NCBI RefSeq assembly: GCF_023072615.1
Contig: NZ_JAKNRW010000021.1
Location: 1 to 64,000, forward strand
Length of the DNA: 64,000 nt
Direction: 5' to 3'
Source: Pseudomonas violetae
GTDB lineage: Bacteria > Pseudomonadota > Gammaproteobacteria > Pseudomonadales > Pseudomonadaceae
Shown piece by piece: positions 40,543-49,519 of the stretch; the first letter of the stretch is position 1, and the number at the start of each line of letters is the position of its first letter. The notes beneath the pieces were generated by a model. The model did no database searches and was not told the origin of the DNA. It was given only the letters and a program-made list of their open reading frames with translations. Both the position numbers and the translations under genes were made by a program.

Positions 40543-41655
40543 GTGGCCGTACGACCACCCAAGCGTTCGCGACTCACACCACGTTGGCCGGCAGTGCGCC
40601 GTCTGTTCGCGAAGGCATCGCTAACCCCGGCCACCAGTGCGAGGGTGATTCACGACTACTTTCTCCACAAGGCGCATGCCCAAGGTTATACCCTCAGCCA
40701 CAGTCAGCAGCGCGTGATCGATTGTATGGCGCAGTACGCTCCCCTGCTGCCGGGTTCAGCCCAGCAGAAGCTTCCCGGGCTTTACCTGTATGGCGCCGTG
40801 GGTCGCGGCAAGAGCTGGTTGCTCGACGGTTTTTTCCAGGCCATCCCTGTTTCCGAAAAACAGCGACTGCACTTTCATGAATTCTTTGCCCGGTTGCATC
40901 AGGCGATGTTCACTCATCGCGAGCAGCCCGATGCCATGGCGGTCAGCCTCGACCATATGTTGCTCGATTGTCGGGTGTTGTGTTTCGACGAGTTTCACGT
41001 CCACGATATCGGCGACGCGATGCTGATTACCCGCTTGTTCCAGGCTCTGTTTCGCCGGGGCATCTTGCTGCTGGTTACCTCCAACTATCCACCGGAGGGC
41101 TTGCTACCGAACCCGCTGTACCACGCACGGTTCAAACCAGTCATCGACCTGATCAACTCGAAAATGCAAGTCATGGAAGTCGGCGGCCCCCACGACTACC
41201 GCAGCCAGGCGCGGCCCCACGCTCAGCAAGTTTTCACCCAAGGACGTTACCTCTGGCCGGACTCACTGGCGCTGCGACGGACGATGAACTTCCCCGAGAC
41301 GGATGCGTCGCCCCTGCTACTGCCCGTCGGCACCCGGCAACTGCAGGCCAGATACCGCGATCGGTGCACTATCGGATTCACCTTCGCCGACCTGTGTGAG
41401 CATCCCACGGCGGTCATGGACTACCTGGAACTGTGCCGACAATTCGACCACTGGATTATCGTCGATCTGCCCCTACTCGCCGACACTTCCATCGCGGCGC
41501 AGCAACGGTTCATCAATCTGGTGGACGTGCTTTACGATCAGGACAAACACCTGACCTTGGTCGGCCAGCATTCATTGGGGCAGAGCCTGGGCGGTGATGC
41601 CATCGACCTGGCGCGAACCCGCAGTCGGTTGGGGCAGTTGGGCGATTCCCGGTAG
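40543..41655 (+). CDS. zapE: ZapE/AFG1-family ATPase
   Basis: This 370-residue AAA-like ATPase has Walker A in GLYLYGAVGRGKSWLLDGFF, Walker B in CRVLCFDEFHVHDIGDAMLI, LLVTSNYPPEGLLPNPLYHARFKPVIDLI and the C-terminal FADLCEHPTAVMDYLELCRQFDHWIIVDLPLL. E. coli ZapE acts on the Z-ring. I begin it at GTG 40543, with GAGGGGG about nine bases upstream, giving MAVRPPKRSRLTPRW. Pseudomonads may carry more than one AFG1-like gene, so equivalence to E. coli ZapE is likely but not certain. Confidence 0.85.
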   Translation: MAVRPPKRSRLTPRWPAVRRLFAKASLTPATSARVIHDYFLHKAHAQGYTLSHSQQRVIDCMAQYAPLLPGSAQQKLPGLYLYGAVGRGKSWLLDGFFQAIPVSEKQRLHFHEFFARLHQAMFTHREQPDAMAVSLDHMLLDCRVLCFDEFHVHDIGDAMLITRLFQALFRRGILLLVTSNYPPEGLLPNPLYHARFKPVIDLINSKMQVMEVGGPHDYRSQARPHAQQVFTQGRYLWPDSLALRRTMNFPETDASPLLLPVGTRQLQARYRDRCTIGFTFADLCEHPTAVMDYLELCRQFDHWIIVDLPLLADTSIAAQQRFINLVDVLYDQDKHLTLVGQHSLGQSLGGDAIDLARTRSRLGQLGDSR

Positions 41656-41713
41656 AAAGGTTTATCCCGGTATCATGTCCGCGCCCATCTCCAGATCAAT
41701 AGCGAATCCTTTC

Positions 41714-43027
41714 ATGGACACCCTTGCCAAACTACGCGCCGGCCTACTGGCGGGCAGCACCCGCCTTGACCTGGCCTGCGGCCTGACCGAATTCCCAGCG
41801 GAAATTTTCGACCTGGCGGACTCCCTCGAAGTCCTCAACCTCAGCGGCAACACGCTCAGCCAACTGCCGCACGATATGTATCGACTGACCCGGCTGCGGG
41901 TGTTGTTCTGCTCGGACAACCTGTTCACCGAGCTGCCCGCATGCCTTGGCCAGTGCAGCTCACTGACGATGGTCGGCTTCAAGGCCAACCGCATAGCGCA
42001 AGTACCGGGCACCGCACTCCCGCCATTGCTACGCTGGCTGATCCTGACTGACAACTGCATTCGCGAACTGCCCAAGGAACTGGGCCAGCGCCCGCACCTG
42101 CAAAAACTTATGCTCGCTGGAAATCAGTTGCGGCACTTGCCTGACAGCCTGCAGCACTGCCATCGACTTGAACTAATCCGGGTCGCCGCCAACCAGCTGA
42201 CCGAGCTCCCCGAATGGTTGCTCACCCTGCCAAGCCTGACATGGCTGGCTTACGCCGGTAACCCGCTGGAAACCGAAGCCGACTCTGCGCTGCTTGAATC
42301 GACTACCGTCATCCCCTGGAAGGCATTGTGTCTCGAGCAGCCACTGGGCGAAGGCGCTTCCGGGGTGATCCACCGAGCAACCTGGGCCCGCCCAGGCTCA
42401 GTGGACCAGCCAGTCGCGGTCAAACTCTACAAAGGCGAAATGACCAGCGACGGTTCGCCTTTGCACGAAATGAACGCGTGCATCACCGCAGGCCTGCACC
42501 CCAATCTCATCCAGGTAGAGGGACGAATCGTCGACCATCCACAGGGGCAAGCCGGACTGGTGATGGCGCTGGTCGAGCCGAACTTCCGCAACCTGGCCGG
42601 ACTGCCGAGTCTTGTTTCCTGCAGTCGCGACGTCTACGCCCATGACACCCGCTTCAGCGCTGGCGTGGCCTTGCGCATCGCTGGCGCTATCGCCTCGGTG
42701 GCCAAACATTTGCACCGCCAGGGTATTACCCACGGAGACCTCTACGGCCACAATATTCTCTATAACGATCAGGGTGACTGCCTGCTGGGTGACTTTGGCG
42801 CAGCGTCTTTCCACGCGAAGTCAGACAGCGTCGAAAGCCGTGCCTTGCAGCGACTTGAAGTGCGGGCATTCGGGGTATTGCTGGGGGAGTTGCTGGAGCG
42901 GATCGACTCGGGATTGACCGAGGAGCGCCGTGGGCGACTGGAAGAATTGCAACAGCGTTGCTGTCAGCCCCAGGTGATGGAGCGGCCGGGGTTCGGCGAG
43001 GTTATGCAGGAACTGCAGGATCTGTGA
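41714..43027 (+). CDS. Leucine-rich-repeat protein kinase
   Basis: This protein of about 437 residues has two parts. Residues about 10-210 are eight or more leucine-rich repeats of the bacterial/plant-like LxxLxLxxNxLxxLP form (LEVLNLSGNTLSQLPHDMYRLTRLRVLFCSDNLFTELP). Residues about 220-437 are a Ser/Thr-kinase-like domain: LGEGASGVIHRAT (P-loop), PVAVKLYK (Lys), THGDLYGHNILY (catalytic loop, HGD for HRD) and LLGDFGAAS (DFG). No signal peptide or membrane helix. I start at MDTLAKLRAG; an ATG at 41675 is possible. Substrate unknown. Confidence 0.85.
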   Translation: MDTLAKLRAGLLAGSTRLDLACGLTEFPAEIFDLADSLEVLNLSGNTLSQLPHDMYRLTRLRVLFCSDNLFTELPACLGQCSSLTMVGFKANRIAQVPGTALPPLLRWLILTDNCIRELPKELGQRPHLQKLMLAGNQLRHLPDSLQHCHRLELIRVAANQLTELPEWLLTLPSLTWLAYAGNPLETEADSALLESTTVIPWKALCLEQPLGEGASGVIHRATWARPGSVDQPVAVKLYKGEMTSDGSPLHEMNACITAGLHPNLIQVEGRIVDHPQGQAGLVMALVEPNFRNLAGLPSLVSCSRDVYAHDTRFSAGVALRIAGAIASVAKHLHRQGITHGDLYGHNILYNDQGDCLLGDFGAASFHAKSDSVESRALQRLEVRAFGVLLGELLERIDSGLTEERRGRLEELQQRCCQPQVMERPGFGEVMQELQDL

Positions 43028-43040
43028 CCGGTAGAGAAGC

Positions 43041-43198
43041 TGTGGGAGGGACTTGCTCGCGGAGGGGCCGTGCCAGACGATCCTTTTTGGTGGATTTTAC
43101 TCAGCCTTCGCGAGCAAGCCCGCCCCCACTGGTGCGCGTGTTGATCACTTGCATGTGTACAACACGAGAGCTGCGTGGGAGCGAGCCTGCTCGCGAGA
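43041..43198. repeat. Cluster of three REP-like units
   Basis: TGTGGGAGGGACTTGCTCGCGGAGG, then CCTTCGCGAGCAAGCCCGCCC (inverted), then GTGGGAGCGAGCCTGCTCGCGAGAG in the first orientation. The three units fill the space between the kinase and yebC genes. Confidence 0.8.
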
Positions 43199-43220
43199 GC
43201 GGTACTACTGAAGAAACCGA

Positions 43221-43928
43221 TTAACCCGCCAACCCGACAAACATGTCCTGCACATCATCATGGTTATCCAGGCCTTCGAGGAAGGCTTCGACTTCGGCCA
43301 TCTGTTCATCGCTCAAACCGCTCACCGGGTTCTTCGGCTGGTAGCCCAGCTTCGCCGACAACACCGTAAAACCCTGCTCAGGCAAGGCTTTCTGGACCGC
43401 ATCAAGGTCCGCAGGCTCGGTCAGGAACAGGGTCGTGCCCTCTTCTTCGCCTGGCTCGAAATCCTGCGCACCCGCTTCGATTGCGGCCATTTCCGGATCG
43501 GCGCCCGGGCTGTCCGGGGATGCCTCAATCATGCCGACATGGTTGAAGTCCCAGGACACCGAACCCGAAGCGCCCAACTGGCCCTTGCGAAACGCAACGC
43601 GAATCTCGGCAACGGTGCGGTTGATGTTATCGGTCACGCACTCAACGATCAGCGGCACCTGATGCGGGGCAAAGCCTTCGTACGTCACACGATGGTACTG
43701 CACGGTTTCGCCGAGCTGGCCCGAACCTTTCTTGATCGCACGTTCCAGGGTTTCGCGAGGCATGGACGCCTTCTTCGCCTGCTCCACCACCAGGCGCAAA
43801 TGCGCGTTGGTCGAGACATCGGCACCATTGCGCGCGGCAATGGTGATTTCCTTCACCAGTTTGCCGAAGATCTTGCCCTTGGCATTGGATGCCGCTTCTT
43901 TGTGTTTAACCTTCCACTGTGCGCCCAT
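43221..43928 (-). CDS. YebC/PmpR-family protein (paralogue)
   Basis: This 235-residue protein starts MGAQWKVKHKEAASNAKGKIFGKLVKEITIAARNGADVSTNAHLRLVVEQAKKASMPRETLERAIKKG, then YEGFAPHQVPLIVECVTDNINRTVAEIRVAFRKGQLGASGSVSWDFNHVG. This is the three-domain YebC/TACO1 fold, earlier seen as DNA-binding regulators and now tied to ribosome stalling relief. The start differs from canonical YebC (MAGHSKWANIKHRK), so it is probably the second paralogue and not the ruvC-linked gene. Confidence 0.93.
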   Translation of the reverse strand: MGAQWKVKHKEAASNAKGKIFGKLVKEITIAARNGADVSTNAHLRLVVEQAKKASMPRETLERAIKKGSGQLGETVQYHRVTYEGFAPHQVPLIVECVTDNINRTVAEIRVAFRKGQLGASGSVSWDFNHVGMIEASPDSPGADPEMAAIEAGAQDFEPGEEEGTTLFLTEPADLDAVQKALPEQGFTVLSAKLGYQPKNPVSGLSDEQMAEVEAFLEGLDNHDDVQDMFVGLAG

Positions 43929-44108
43929 TACTCACTCTCTTGTCTGTGGCGCCGAAACATCTATTGGCCGACGCTTTGCGCAAGTTTATACGGCCTAAAG
44001 TCGGCAATCGACCAAAAATTCCACCGGTTTGATCGCCATGATGCATAGGCATCTTCACCAATGGTTGTAGGCCGATTCTGATAATACATATGCGGTGTTC
44101 CTAAACTG

Positions 44109-45533
44109 ATGTGGTTTCGTACCCTCTGCGTCCCCTACCTGCCAGCAGAAGCGCGCCCGATGCACGACGACAAGGAAAGCCCGTTCAACCTCACCCTCCT
44201 CAAGGGTGACCTGCAACTGCAGGTGTTGCAGTTCAGTGGCCAAGAAGTATTGAACCAACCCTATCGATTCGAGATTGAAGTCATCGCCCCGGCACCTGCC
44301 GTCAACCTCGGCTTGTTGCTGCACCAGGAGGTCTTCTTCGAACTGGGCAATGGCAACGGCATTCATGGGGTGATCCAGTGCGCCACAGCCGAATATCTTG
44401 GCCCGCACCGGGTCGGTTACACAGTGACCGTGGTGCCGCTGCTGCAATCGCTGCAGAGGTGCAGCAACCGCCGGGTCTTTCATCACCTGAGCGTGCCGGA
44501 CATCTTGCTGCAATTACTCAAGAACCATGAGCTACCCGACAGCAGCTATCGCCTTGAACTGATGGGCCAGTACCCTTCCCGGCCCTTTTGCATCCAGTAC
44601 GAGGAAACTGACCTGGAGCTGTTCCAACGACTATGTGAAGACGAAGGCATCCATTTTCATTTCGAACACAGTCGAAAGGAGCATGTCCTGGTGTTGGCCG
44701 ACGACCTCTTGAGCCTGCCCCAGGAGCCGGTAATGATGGCGTTCCGGCCAGATGTGGACGACCCCAGTGAGCTACCCAAGCTCAGCCAGCTGTATCAGCG
44801 CCACCACTCCCGGCCTTCGCTGGTTCGTCCCGGCGCACGGGACAGGAGCACCGCAACCCGTGCCGACAACGCAGCCAACCTGGTATTTTCCAGTACAACC
44901 GCGACGCCAACCAAGGCCCATGAAGCACAACGCAGCCTGCGACAACTGGAACGCCTGCGTTGCACCTCCCGGCAGATCCACGGCCAGAGCAACCATAGCG
45001 CTTTGTGCAGTGCGCGAGTTGTCCAAGTCTCAGAACACCCCGTACCGGACTTCAACGATCAATGGCTGCTGACCGGCCTGCGCCATCGAGGGTGCCAGGC
45101 TTCGATTCTCGCCCAAGACAGCGGCGTTTCAGAGTACTGCAATGAGTTCACCGCGATCCCCTGGTCGACGGTGTTCAGAGCCCCACTGCTCCAGCCAAGG
45201 CCGATTATTGCGGGGTATCAGCCAGCACGAGTCGTTGGTCAGCCCGGACAACCGGCCACCTTGGATGATCGAGGGCGGATGCTGGTCTGGTTGTGGCCGA
45301 GTGCCCACTCAGATCCTGATGAGTCTTGCGCCGCTCCCGTGCCGATCGCCTACGCGGTGCCGGGCCGATGCATCGACCCCGGGACCCTGCCGGCAGCGGG
45401 CAGTGAGGTGCTCATCAGCTTTCTCGATGGCAATCCTGAGCGTCCGGTGTTCTGCGCCCCTGCGGTTCAGCTGCTCCCCTCGAGCCCGGGCACGAATACC
45501 GGCCTGTTGCTCGATTGGTTGGTGGAGCGCTGA
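44109..45533 (+). CDS. vgrG: Short VgrG-like type VI spike protein
   Basis: This 474-residue protein (457 if started at MHDDKESPFNLTLLKG) has the gp27-like N-terminal part (FEIEVIAPAP, HHLSVPDILLQLLKNHELPDSSYRLELMGQYPSRPFCIQYEETDLELFQRLCEDEGIHFHFEH) and a gp5-like OB fold (DDRGRMLVWLWPS, AGSEVLISFLDGNPERPVFCAP), then stops. The long beta-helical needle of usual VgrG proteins (600 or more residues) is missing. No hcp, tss or obvious effector-immunity genes are near. It is either an orphan short spike or a truncated remnant. Confidence 0.85.
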   Translation: MWFRTLCVPYLPAEARPMHDDKESPFNLTLLKGDLQLQVLQFSGQEVLNQPYRFEIEVIAPAPAVNLGLLLHQEVFFELGNGNGIHGVIQCATAEYLGPHRVGYTVTVVPLLQSLQRCSNRRVFHHLSVPDILLQLLKNHELPDSSYRLELMGQYPSRPFCIQYEETDLELFQRLCEDEGIHFHFEHSRKEHVLVLADDLLSLPQEPVMMAFRPDVDDPSELPKLSQLYQRHHSRPSLVRPGARDRSTATRADNAANLVFSSTTATPTKAHEAQRSLRQLERLRCTSRQIHGQSNHSALCSARVVQVSEHPVPDFNDQWLLTGLRHRGCQASILAQDSGVSEYCNEFTAIPWSTVFRAPLLQPRPIIAGYQPARVVGQPGQPATLDDRGRMLVWLWPSAHSDPDESCAAPVPIAYAVPGRCIDPGTLPAAGSEVLISFLDGNPERPVFCAPAVQLLPSSPGTNTGLLLDWLVER

Positions 45534-45536
45534 GTT

Positions 45537-45656
45537 TTACCACTTGTCCGCCTTGCCCACCGCCGCGGCAAACTTTGCCAGGCGCACGTCCAGATGCCGA
45601 GGCCGATGCCCGTGATCTTCGGCCCGCTCCTTGCGCCGGATGGCGTTGCGGACCAT
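45537..45656 (-). CDS. Possible 39-residue ORF or gene remnant
   Basis: An ATG at 45656 opens MVRNAIRRKERAEDHGHRPRHL, ending in AKFAAAVGKADKW and a TAA four bases beyond the vgrG stop, convergent with it. The sequence is very basic and looks coding in composition, but no ribosome site is clear and an in-frame stop lies just upstream. It could be the tail of a decayed gene. Low confidence. Confidence 0.3.
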   Translation of the reverse strand: MVRNAIRRKERAEDHGHRPRHLDVRLAKFAAAVGKADKW

Positions 45657-45715
45657 CAGCAAGTCGAGTTAACGAATCGGCTGCGGCGGCTTGCCCGCGA
45701 TGGCCGCGCCGGGGT

Positions 45716-46576
45716 CTATTTGTCCGGAGCCAACCCAAAGAACGCCTGGATCAAGCGCAAACCCCGCCGCCGCTCCATGCACCCCATCATGTGCCGATTC
45801 ACCAACCCCTCGCCCATGATCGGTACCGCAGCCACACGCGGGTCATGACTGACTTCTACCGACGACACCACGCCAACCCCCAAATCGGCCGCCACGGCTT
45901 CGGTCACGGCCTCGCGGCTGTCCAGCTCCAGCAATACCCGAGGGCTGACATTGGCCTGAATACAGGCGTCATCAAACGTGCGACGGGTGATCGAACCCGG
46001 CTCACGCAACACCATGATCACCTGGTCCAGTTCCTTGAGCGATACCTTCAAACGTTTCGCCCAAGGATGATTTTCCGGCACCAACGCGCAGATCCGTGAC
46101 TCGCTCAACGCCTGCAAATGCAGGCCCTTGCGTGGTTCGACTTCAGTGAGTACCGCCACGTCTGCATGCTCGGACAATAACGCAGCCAGGGTCTCCTGGG
46201 CATTACCCAGCCGCAGGTTCACCGTTATCCCAGGGTAACGCGCGCGCAAACTGGCAAGCATCGGCATGACCATGTGCGGCCCGTCCGCCGCCACCTCCAG
46301 GCGCCCGGTAAGCAACTGCCGGTTCGCCTCCAGCATCACTTGCGCCTCCTCCGCCAGGCCAAACATTGCCCGGGTAATGGCCGCCAATTTGGTGCCCTCC
46401 TCGGTCAGTTCTACCCGTCGGGCCGTACGGCGCAACAAGGTGATCTGGTAATGCTCCTCCAGGGCCTTGATGTGCCCCGTGACTGCTGGCTGGCTGATGA
46501 ACAGCCGCGCGGCTGCCCGGGTGAAGCTGCCTTCGCGCGCTACAGCATCGAAGGCCCGGAGCTGGAACAGGTTCAT
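45716..46576 (-). CDS. LysR-type regulator next to the phosphonate genes
   Basis: This 286-residue LysR protein starts MNLFQLRAFDAVAREGSFTRAAARLFISQPAVTGHIKALEEHYQITLLRR. The effector domain contains LSEHADVAVLTEVEPRKGLHLQALS. It is transcribed divergently from phnW with about 110 bases between starts, which points to control of phnW-phnX by 2-aminoethylphosphonate. That role is inferred from position. Confidence 0.9.
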   Translation of the reverse strand: MNLFQLRAFDAVAREGSFTRAAARLFISQPAVTGHIKALEEHYQITLLRRTARRVELTEEGTKLAAITRAMFGLAEEAQVMLEANRQLLTGRLEVAADGPHMVMPMLASLRARYPGITVNLRLGNAQETLAALLSEHADVAVLTEVEPRKGLHLQALSESRICALVPENHPWAKRLKVSLKELDQVIMVLREPGSITRRTFDDACIQANVSPRVLLELDSREAVTEAVAADLGVGVVSSVEVSHDPRVAAVPIMGEGLVNRHMMGCMERRRGLRLIQAFFGLAPDK

Positions 46577-46685
46577 TAATAACTCTCACTGATGACTGGC
46601 ATAACAATAAACAATTTGATTGATAGCACAGCAAATTGCAATTTAAGTCCCGTAGATTCATCCCATCGATTGCGAGGACACGAGA

Positions 46686-47795
46686 ATGAGTACCGCCGAA
46701 CCCATCCTGCTTACACCCGGCCCGTTGACCACCTCGGCGCGCACCCGTCAGGCGATGATGGCCGACTGGGGTTCATGGGATGACCGCTTCAACCAACTTA
46801 CCGCCAGCCTGTGCGAGCAGTTGCTGGCGATCATCAACGGCGGCAGCAGCCACCACTGCGTGCCACTGCAAGGCAGTGGCACCTTTGCGGTCGAAGCAGC
46901 CATCGGTACCCTGGTGCCCCGTGACGGTAAGGTGTTGGTGCTGATCAACGGCGCCTATGGCAAACGCCTGGCGAAAATCTGCGAAGTTCTCGGCCGCTCC
47001 TTCAGCACATTCGAGACCGCCGAAGACGAGCCCACCACGGCGGCCGACGTCGACCGCCTGTTGCGGGCGGACGCCAGCATTACCCACGTCGCGTTGATCC
47101 ACTGTGAGACCAGCACCGGCATCCTCAACCCGCTGCCGGAAATCGCCCAGGTCATCGCGCAACAGGACAAACGCCTGATCATCGACGCCATGAGCTCCTT
47201 CGCAGCCTTGCCGATCGACGCACAGCAGGTGCCGTTCGATGCGCTGATCGCCGCCTCGGGCAAATGCCTCGAAGGCGTACCGGGTATGGGTTTTGTCTTC
47301 GCCCGCAAGGAAGCCCTGGCCAATGCCGCCGGCAACTCCCACTCCCTGGCCATGGACCTGTTCGACCAGCACGCCTACATGACCAAGACCGGCCAGTGGC
47401 GCTTCACCCCGCCAACCCACGTGGTCGCGGCGCTGCATGAAGCGCTGCTGCAATACAACGAAGAAGGCGGCTTGCCAGCCCGGCATCAGCGCTACGCCAA
47501 CAACTGCCAGGTGTTGCTCGAAGACATGGCCAAACTGGGCGTGCGCAGCTTCCTGCCCGCGGCGATCCAGGCGCCCATTATCGTCACCTTCCATGCGCCC
47601 AAGGACCCGCGTTACCAGTTCAAGGAGTTCTACGAACGGGTCAAGGCCAAGGGTTTCATCCTCTACCCCGGCAAACTGACCCAGGTCGAAACCTTCCGCG
47701 TCGGCTGCATCGGCCACGTCAACCAGGCCGAGATGCAAGCGGCTGTGGCGGCGGTGGCTGAAGTGCTGCGGGAGATGGAAGTGCTCGAAATCTAG
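46686..47795 (+). CDS. phnW: 2-Aminoethylphosphonate-pyruvate transaminase
   Basis: This 369-residue class V PLP aminotransferase converts 2-aminoethylphosphonate and pyruvate to phosphonoacetaldehyde and alanine. Features: ILLTPGPLTTSARTRQAMMADWGSWDDRF start, VALIHCETSTGILNPL, FIDAMSSF-like IIDAMSSFAALPID and the PLP lysine, Lys193, in IAASGKCLEGVPGMGFVF. GAGGACACGAG precedes the ATG. PhnX follows. Confidence 0.97.
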   Translation: MSTAEPILLTPGPLTTSARTRQAMMADWGSWDDRFNQLTASLCEQLLAIINGGSSHHCVPLQGSGTFAVEAAIGTLVPRDGKVLVLINGAYGKRLAKICEVLGRSFSTFETAEDEPTTAADVDRLLRADASITHVALIHCETSTGILNPLPEIAQVIAQQDKRLIIDAMSSFAALPIDAQQVPFDALIAASGKCLEGVPGMGFVFARKEALANAAGNSHSLAMDLFDQHAYMTKTGQWRFTPPTHVVAALHEALLQYNEEGGLPARHQRYANNCQVLLEDMAKLGVRSFLPAAIQAPIIVTFHAPKDPRYQFKEFYERVKAKGFILYPGKLTQVETFRVGCIGHVNQAEMQAAVAAVAEVLREMEVLEI

Positions 47796-47804
47796 TCCCC
47801 CTGT

Positions 47805-47880
47805 TCGCGATGACGCCCGATCAGTCAGCACACCGTTGAATGAAAGACCGCTATCGCGGGCAGGCTCACTCCTACATAAA
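47805..47880. repeat. Weak REP-like palindrome pair
   Basis: CTGTTCGCGATGACGCCCG and GACCGCTATCGCGGGCAGGCTCACTCCTACA resemble the outer arms of the family, with an ACACCGTTGAATGAAAG centre. Between phnW and phnX. Confidence 0.5.
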
Positions 47881-47922
47881 GCCAATCACCTGAACATTGT
47901 GCTCACACAGGAATTCGTCACC

Positions 47923-48750
47923 ATGAACTACAACAACCCAACCAAACTCCAGGCCGCCATCCTCGACTGGGCCGGTACTGTCGTCGACTTCGGCTCTTTC
48001 GCACCGACCCAGATTTTTGTCGAAGCTTTCGCCGAGTTCGACGTCCAGGTGTCCATTGAAGAAGCTCGCGGGCCGATGGGCATGGGAAAATGGGATCACA
48101 TCCGCACCCTGTGCGATCAGCCGCCAGTCGCCGAGCGTTATCGCGCCGTGTTTGGACGCACGCCCACCGACGATGACGTCACCGCCATCTACAAACGTTT
48201 CATGCCATTGCAGATCGAGAAAATCGCTGAGCATTCGGCGCTGATCCCGGGCGCACTGGACACCATCGCCAACCTGCGCCAACAAGGCATCAAGATCGGT
48301 TCCTGCTCCGGTTATCCGAAGCAGGTCATGGACAAAGTTGTCGAGCTGGCGGCCACCAACGGATACGTCGCCGACCACGTGGTTGCCACCGATGAAGTCC
48401 CGAACGGCCGCCCATGGCCGGCCCAGGCGCTGGCCAACGTGATAGCCCTGGGTATCGACGATGTCGCCGCTTGCGTGAAAATCGACGACACCGTACCGGG
48501 CATTCTCGAAGGACGTCGCGCGGGCATGTGGACGGTCGCTTTGATTTGTTCGGGCAACGCACTGGGCCTGGACTACGAGAGCTATCGCGCCCTTGGCAGC
48601 GACAAGCTGGATAGCGAGCGCCAGCGCATCCACGCCATGTTCGAAGGCTCGCGCCCGCACTACATGATCGACACCATTTCGGACCTGCCCGAAGTCATCG
48701 CCGACATCAACAAACGCCTGGCCAACGGCGAGACGCCGCAGGCGAGCTGA
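47923..48750 (+). CDS. phnX: Phosphonoacetaldehyde hydrolase (phosphonatase)
   Basis: This 275-residue HAD-superfamily enzyme cleaves the C-P bond of phosphonoacetaldehyde to acetaldehyde and phosphate. The nucleophile is Asp15 in AAILDWAGTVVDFGS; Lys56 in PMGMGKWDHIR forms the Schiff base. The cap and later HAD motifs (GSCSGYPKQVMDKVVE, GRPWPAQALANVIALG, CVKIDDTVPGILEG) are complete. The frame opens earlier, but that part is repeat DNA; the ATG at 47923 has an AGGA upstream. Confidence 0.97.
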   Translation: MNYNNPTKLQAAILDWAGTVVDFGSFAPTQIFVEAFAEFDVQVSIEEARGPMGMGKWDHIRTLCDQPPVAERYRAVFGRTPTDDDVTAIYKRFMPLQIEKIAEHSALIPGALDTIANLRQQGIKIGSCSGYPKQVMDKVVELAATNGYVADHVVATDEVPNGRPWPAQALANVIALGIDDVAACVKIDDTVPGILEGRRAGMWTVALICSGNALGLDYESYRALGSDKLDSERQRIHAMFEGSRPHYMIDTISDLPEVIADINKRLANGETPQAS

Positions 48751-48770
48751 TCACGCTGCCTTGATCCCAC

Positions 48771-48807
48771 AAGGCGCCAGCCCTAACCAGTCCTGGCGCC
48801 TTTTTTT
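48771..48807 (+). terminator. phnX terminator
   Basis: AAGGCGCCAG, 12-base loop, CTGGCGCCTT, then TTTTT. Confidence 0.9.
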
Positions 48808-48936
48808 GGACTGAAGGTTGACCCAGGACATTGAAAGACTGATCGCGAGAGGCGTACGAGGCAAAACGGGCTTACAGTTAACACACACCGTCAAAAAGAG
48901 CGGTGAACCTGCAAACCGCCCGTGAGGAATACCCGT

Positions 48937-49485
48937 ATGCCCTGGAAGAGTTCTGAATCACGTTACAGCACCGTATCCATCTCTCTGCACTGGTTGATGC
49001 TGGTCCTGCTGGCGCTGGTGTATGCCTGTATCGAGTTTCGCGGAGCATTCCCCAAGGGCAGTGGCGGGCGGACGCTGATCACCGAGTCGCATTTCATGCT
49101 CGGCCTGACGGTCTTTGTCCTGGTATGGCTTCGACTTCTCGCGCGCAGTGTCGGCCCCGCCCCCAAGATATTCCCGGCATCACCGCGCTGGCAGAATGTA
49201 CTTGCCAAGTCCATGCACTGGGCGCTTTACCTGTTCATGATTGCCATGCCATTGCTGGGGTGGCTGGTGACCAGTGCCAAGGGACACCAGGTGATGTTCT
49301 ACGGCTACGACCTGCCGTTGCTGATCGCGGAAGACAAAGCGCTGGCCAAACAGATCGAGGGCTGGCACGAGCTGGGTGGCACGATCGGCTACTGGCTGAT
49401 CGGGCTGCATGCCCTGGCGGGGCTTTATCACCATTATGTAGTGCGTGATAACACCTTGTTGCGGATGATGCCCAAGCGGGGGTAA
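48937..49485 (+). CDS. Cytochrome b561
   Basis: This 182-residue four-helix protein has haem ligands in SISLHWLMLVLLAL, TESHFMLGLTVFVLVWL, AKSMHWALYLFMIAMPLLGWL and GYWLIGLHALAGLYHHYVVRDNTLLRMMP. Same family as the protein at 37408-37953 but not its close copy. GTGAGGA just before the ATG at 48937 is the ribosome site; a GTG at 48922 is part of it. Single-gene unit. Confidence 0.93.
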   Translation: MPWKSSESRYSTVSISLHWLMLVLLALVYACIEFRGAFPKGSGGRTLITESHFMLGLTVFVLVWLRLLARSVGPAPKIFPASPRWQNVLAKSMHWALYLFMIAMPLLGWLVTSAKGHQVMFYGYDLPLLIAEDKALAKQIEGWHELGGTIGYWLIGLHALAGLYHHYVVRDNTLLRMMPKRG

Positions 49486-49519
49486 GGCGAGCGCGGACTT
49501 CGCCGCTGTTACAGGGCTG

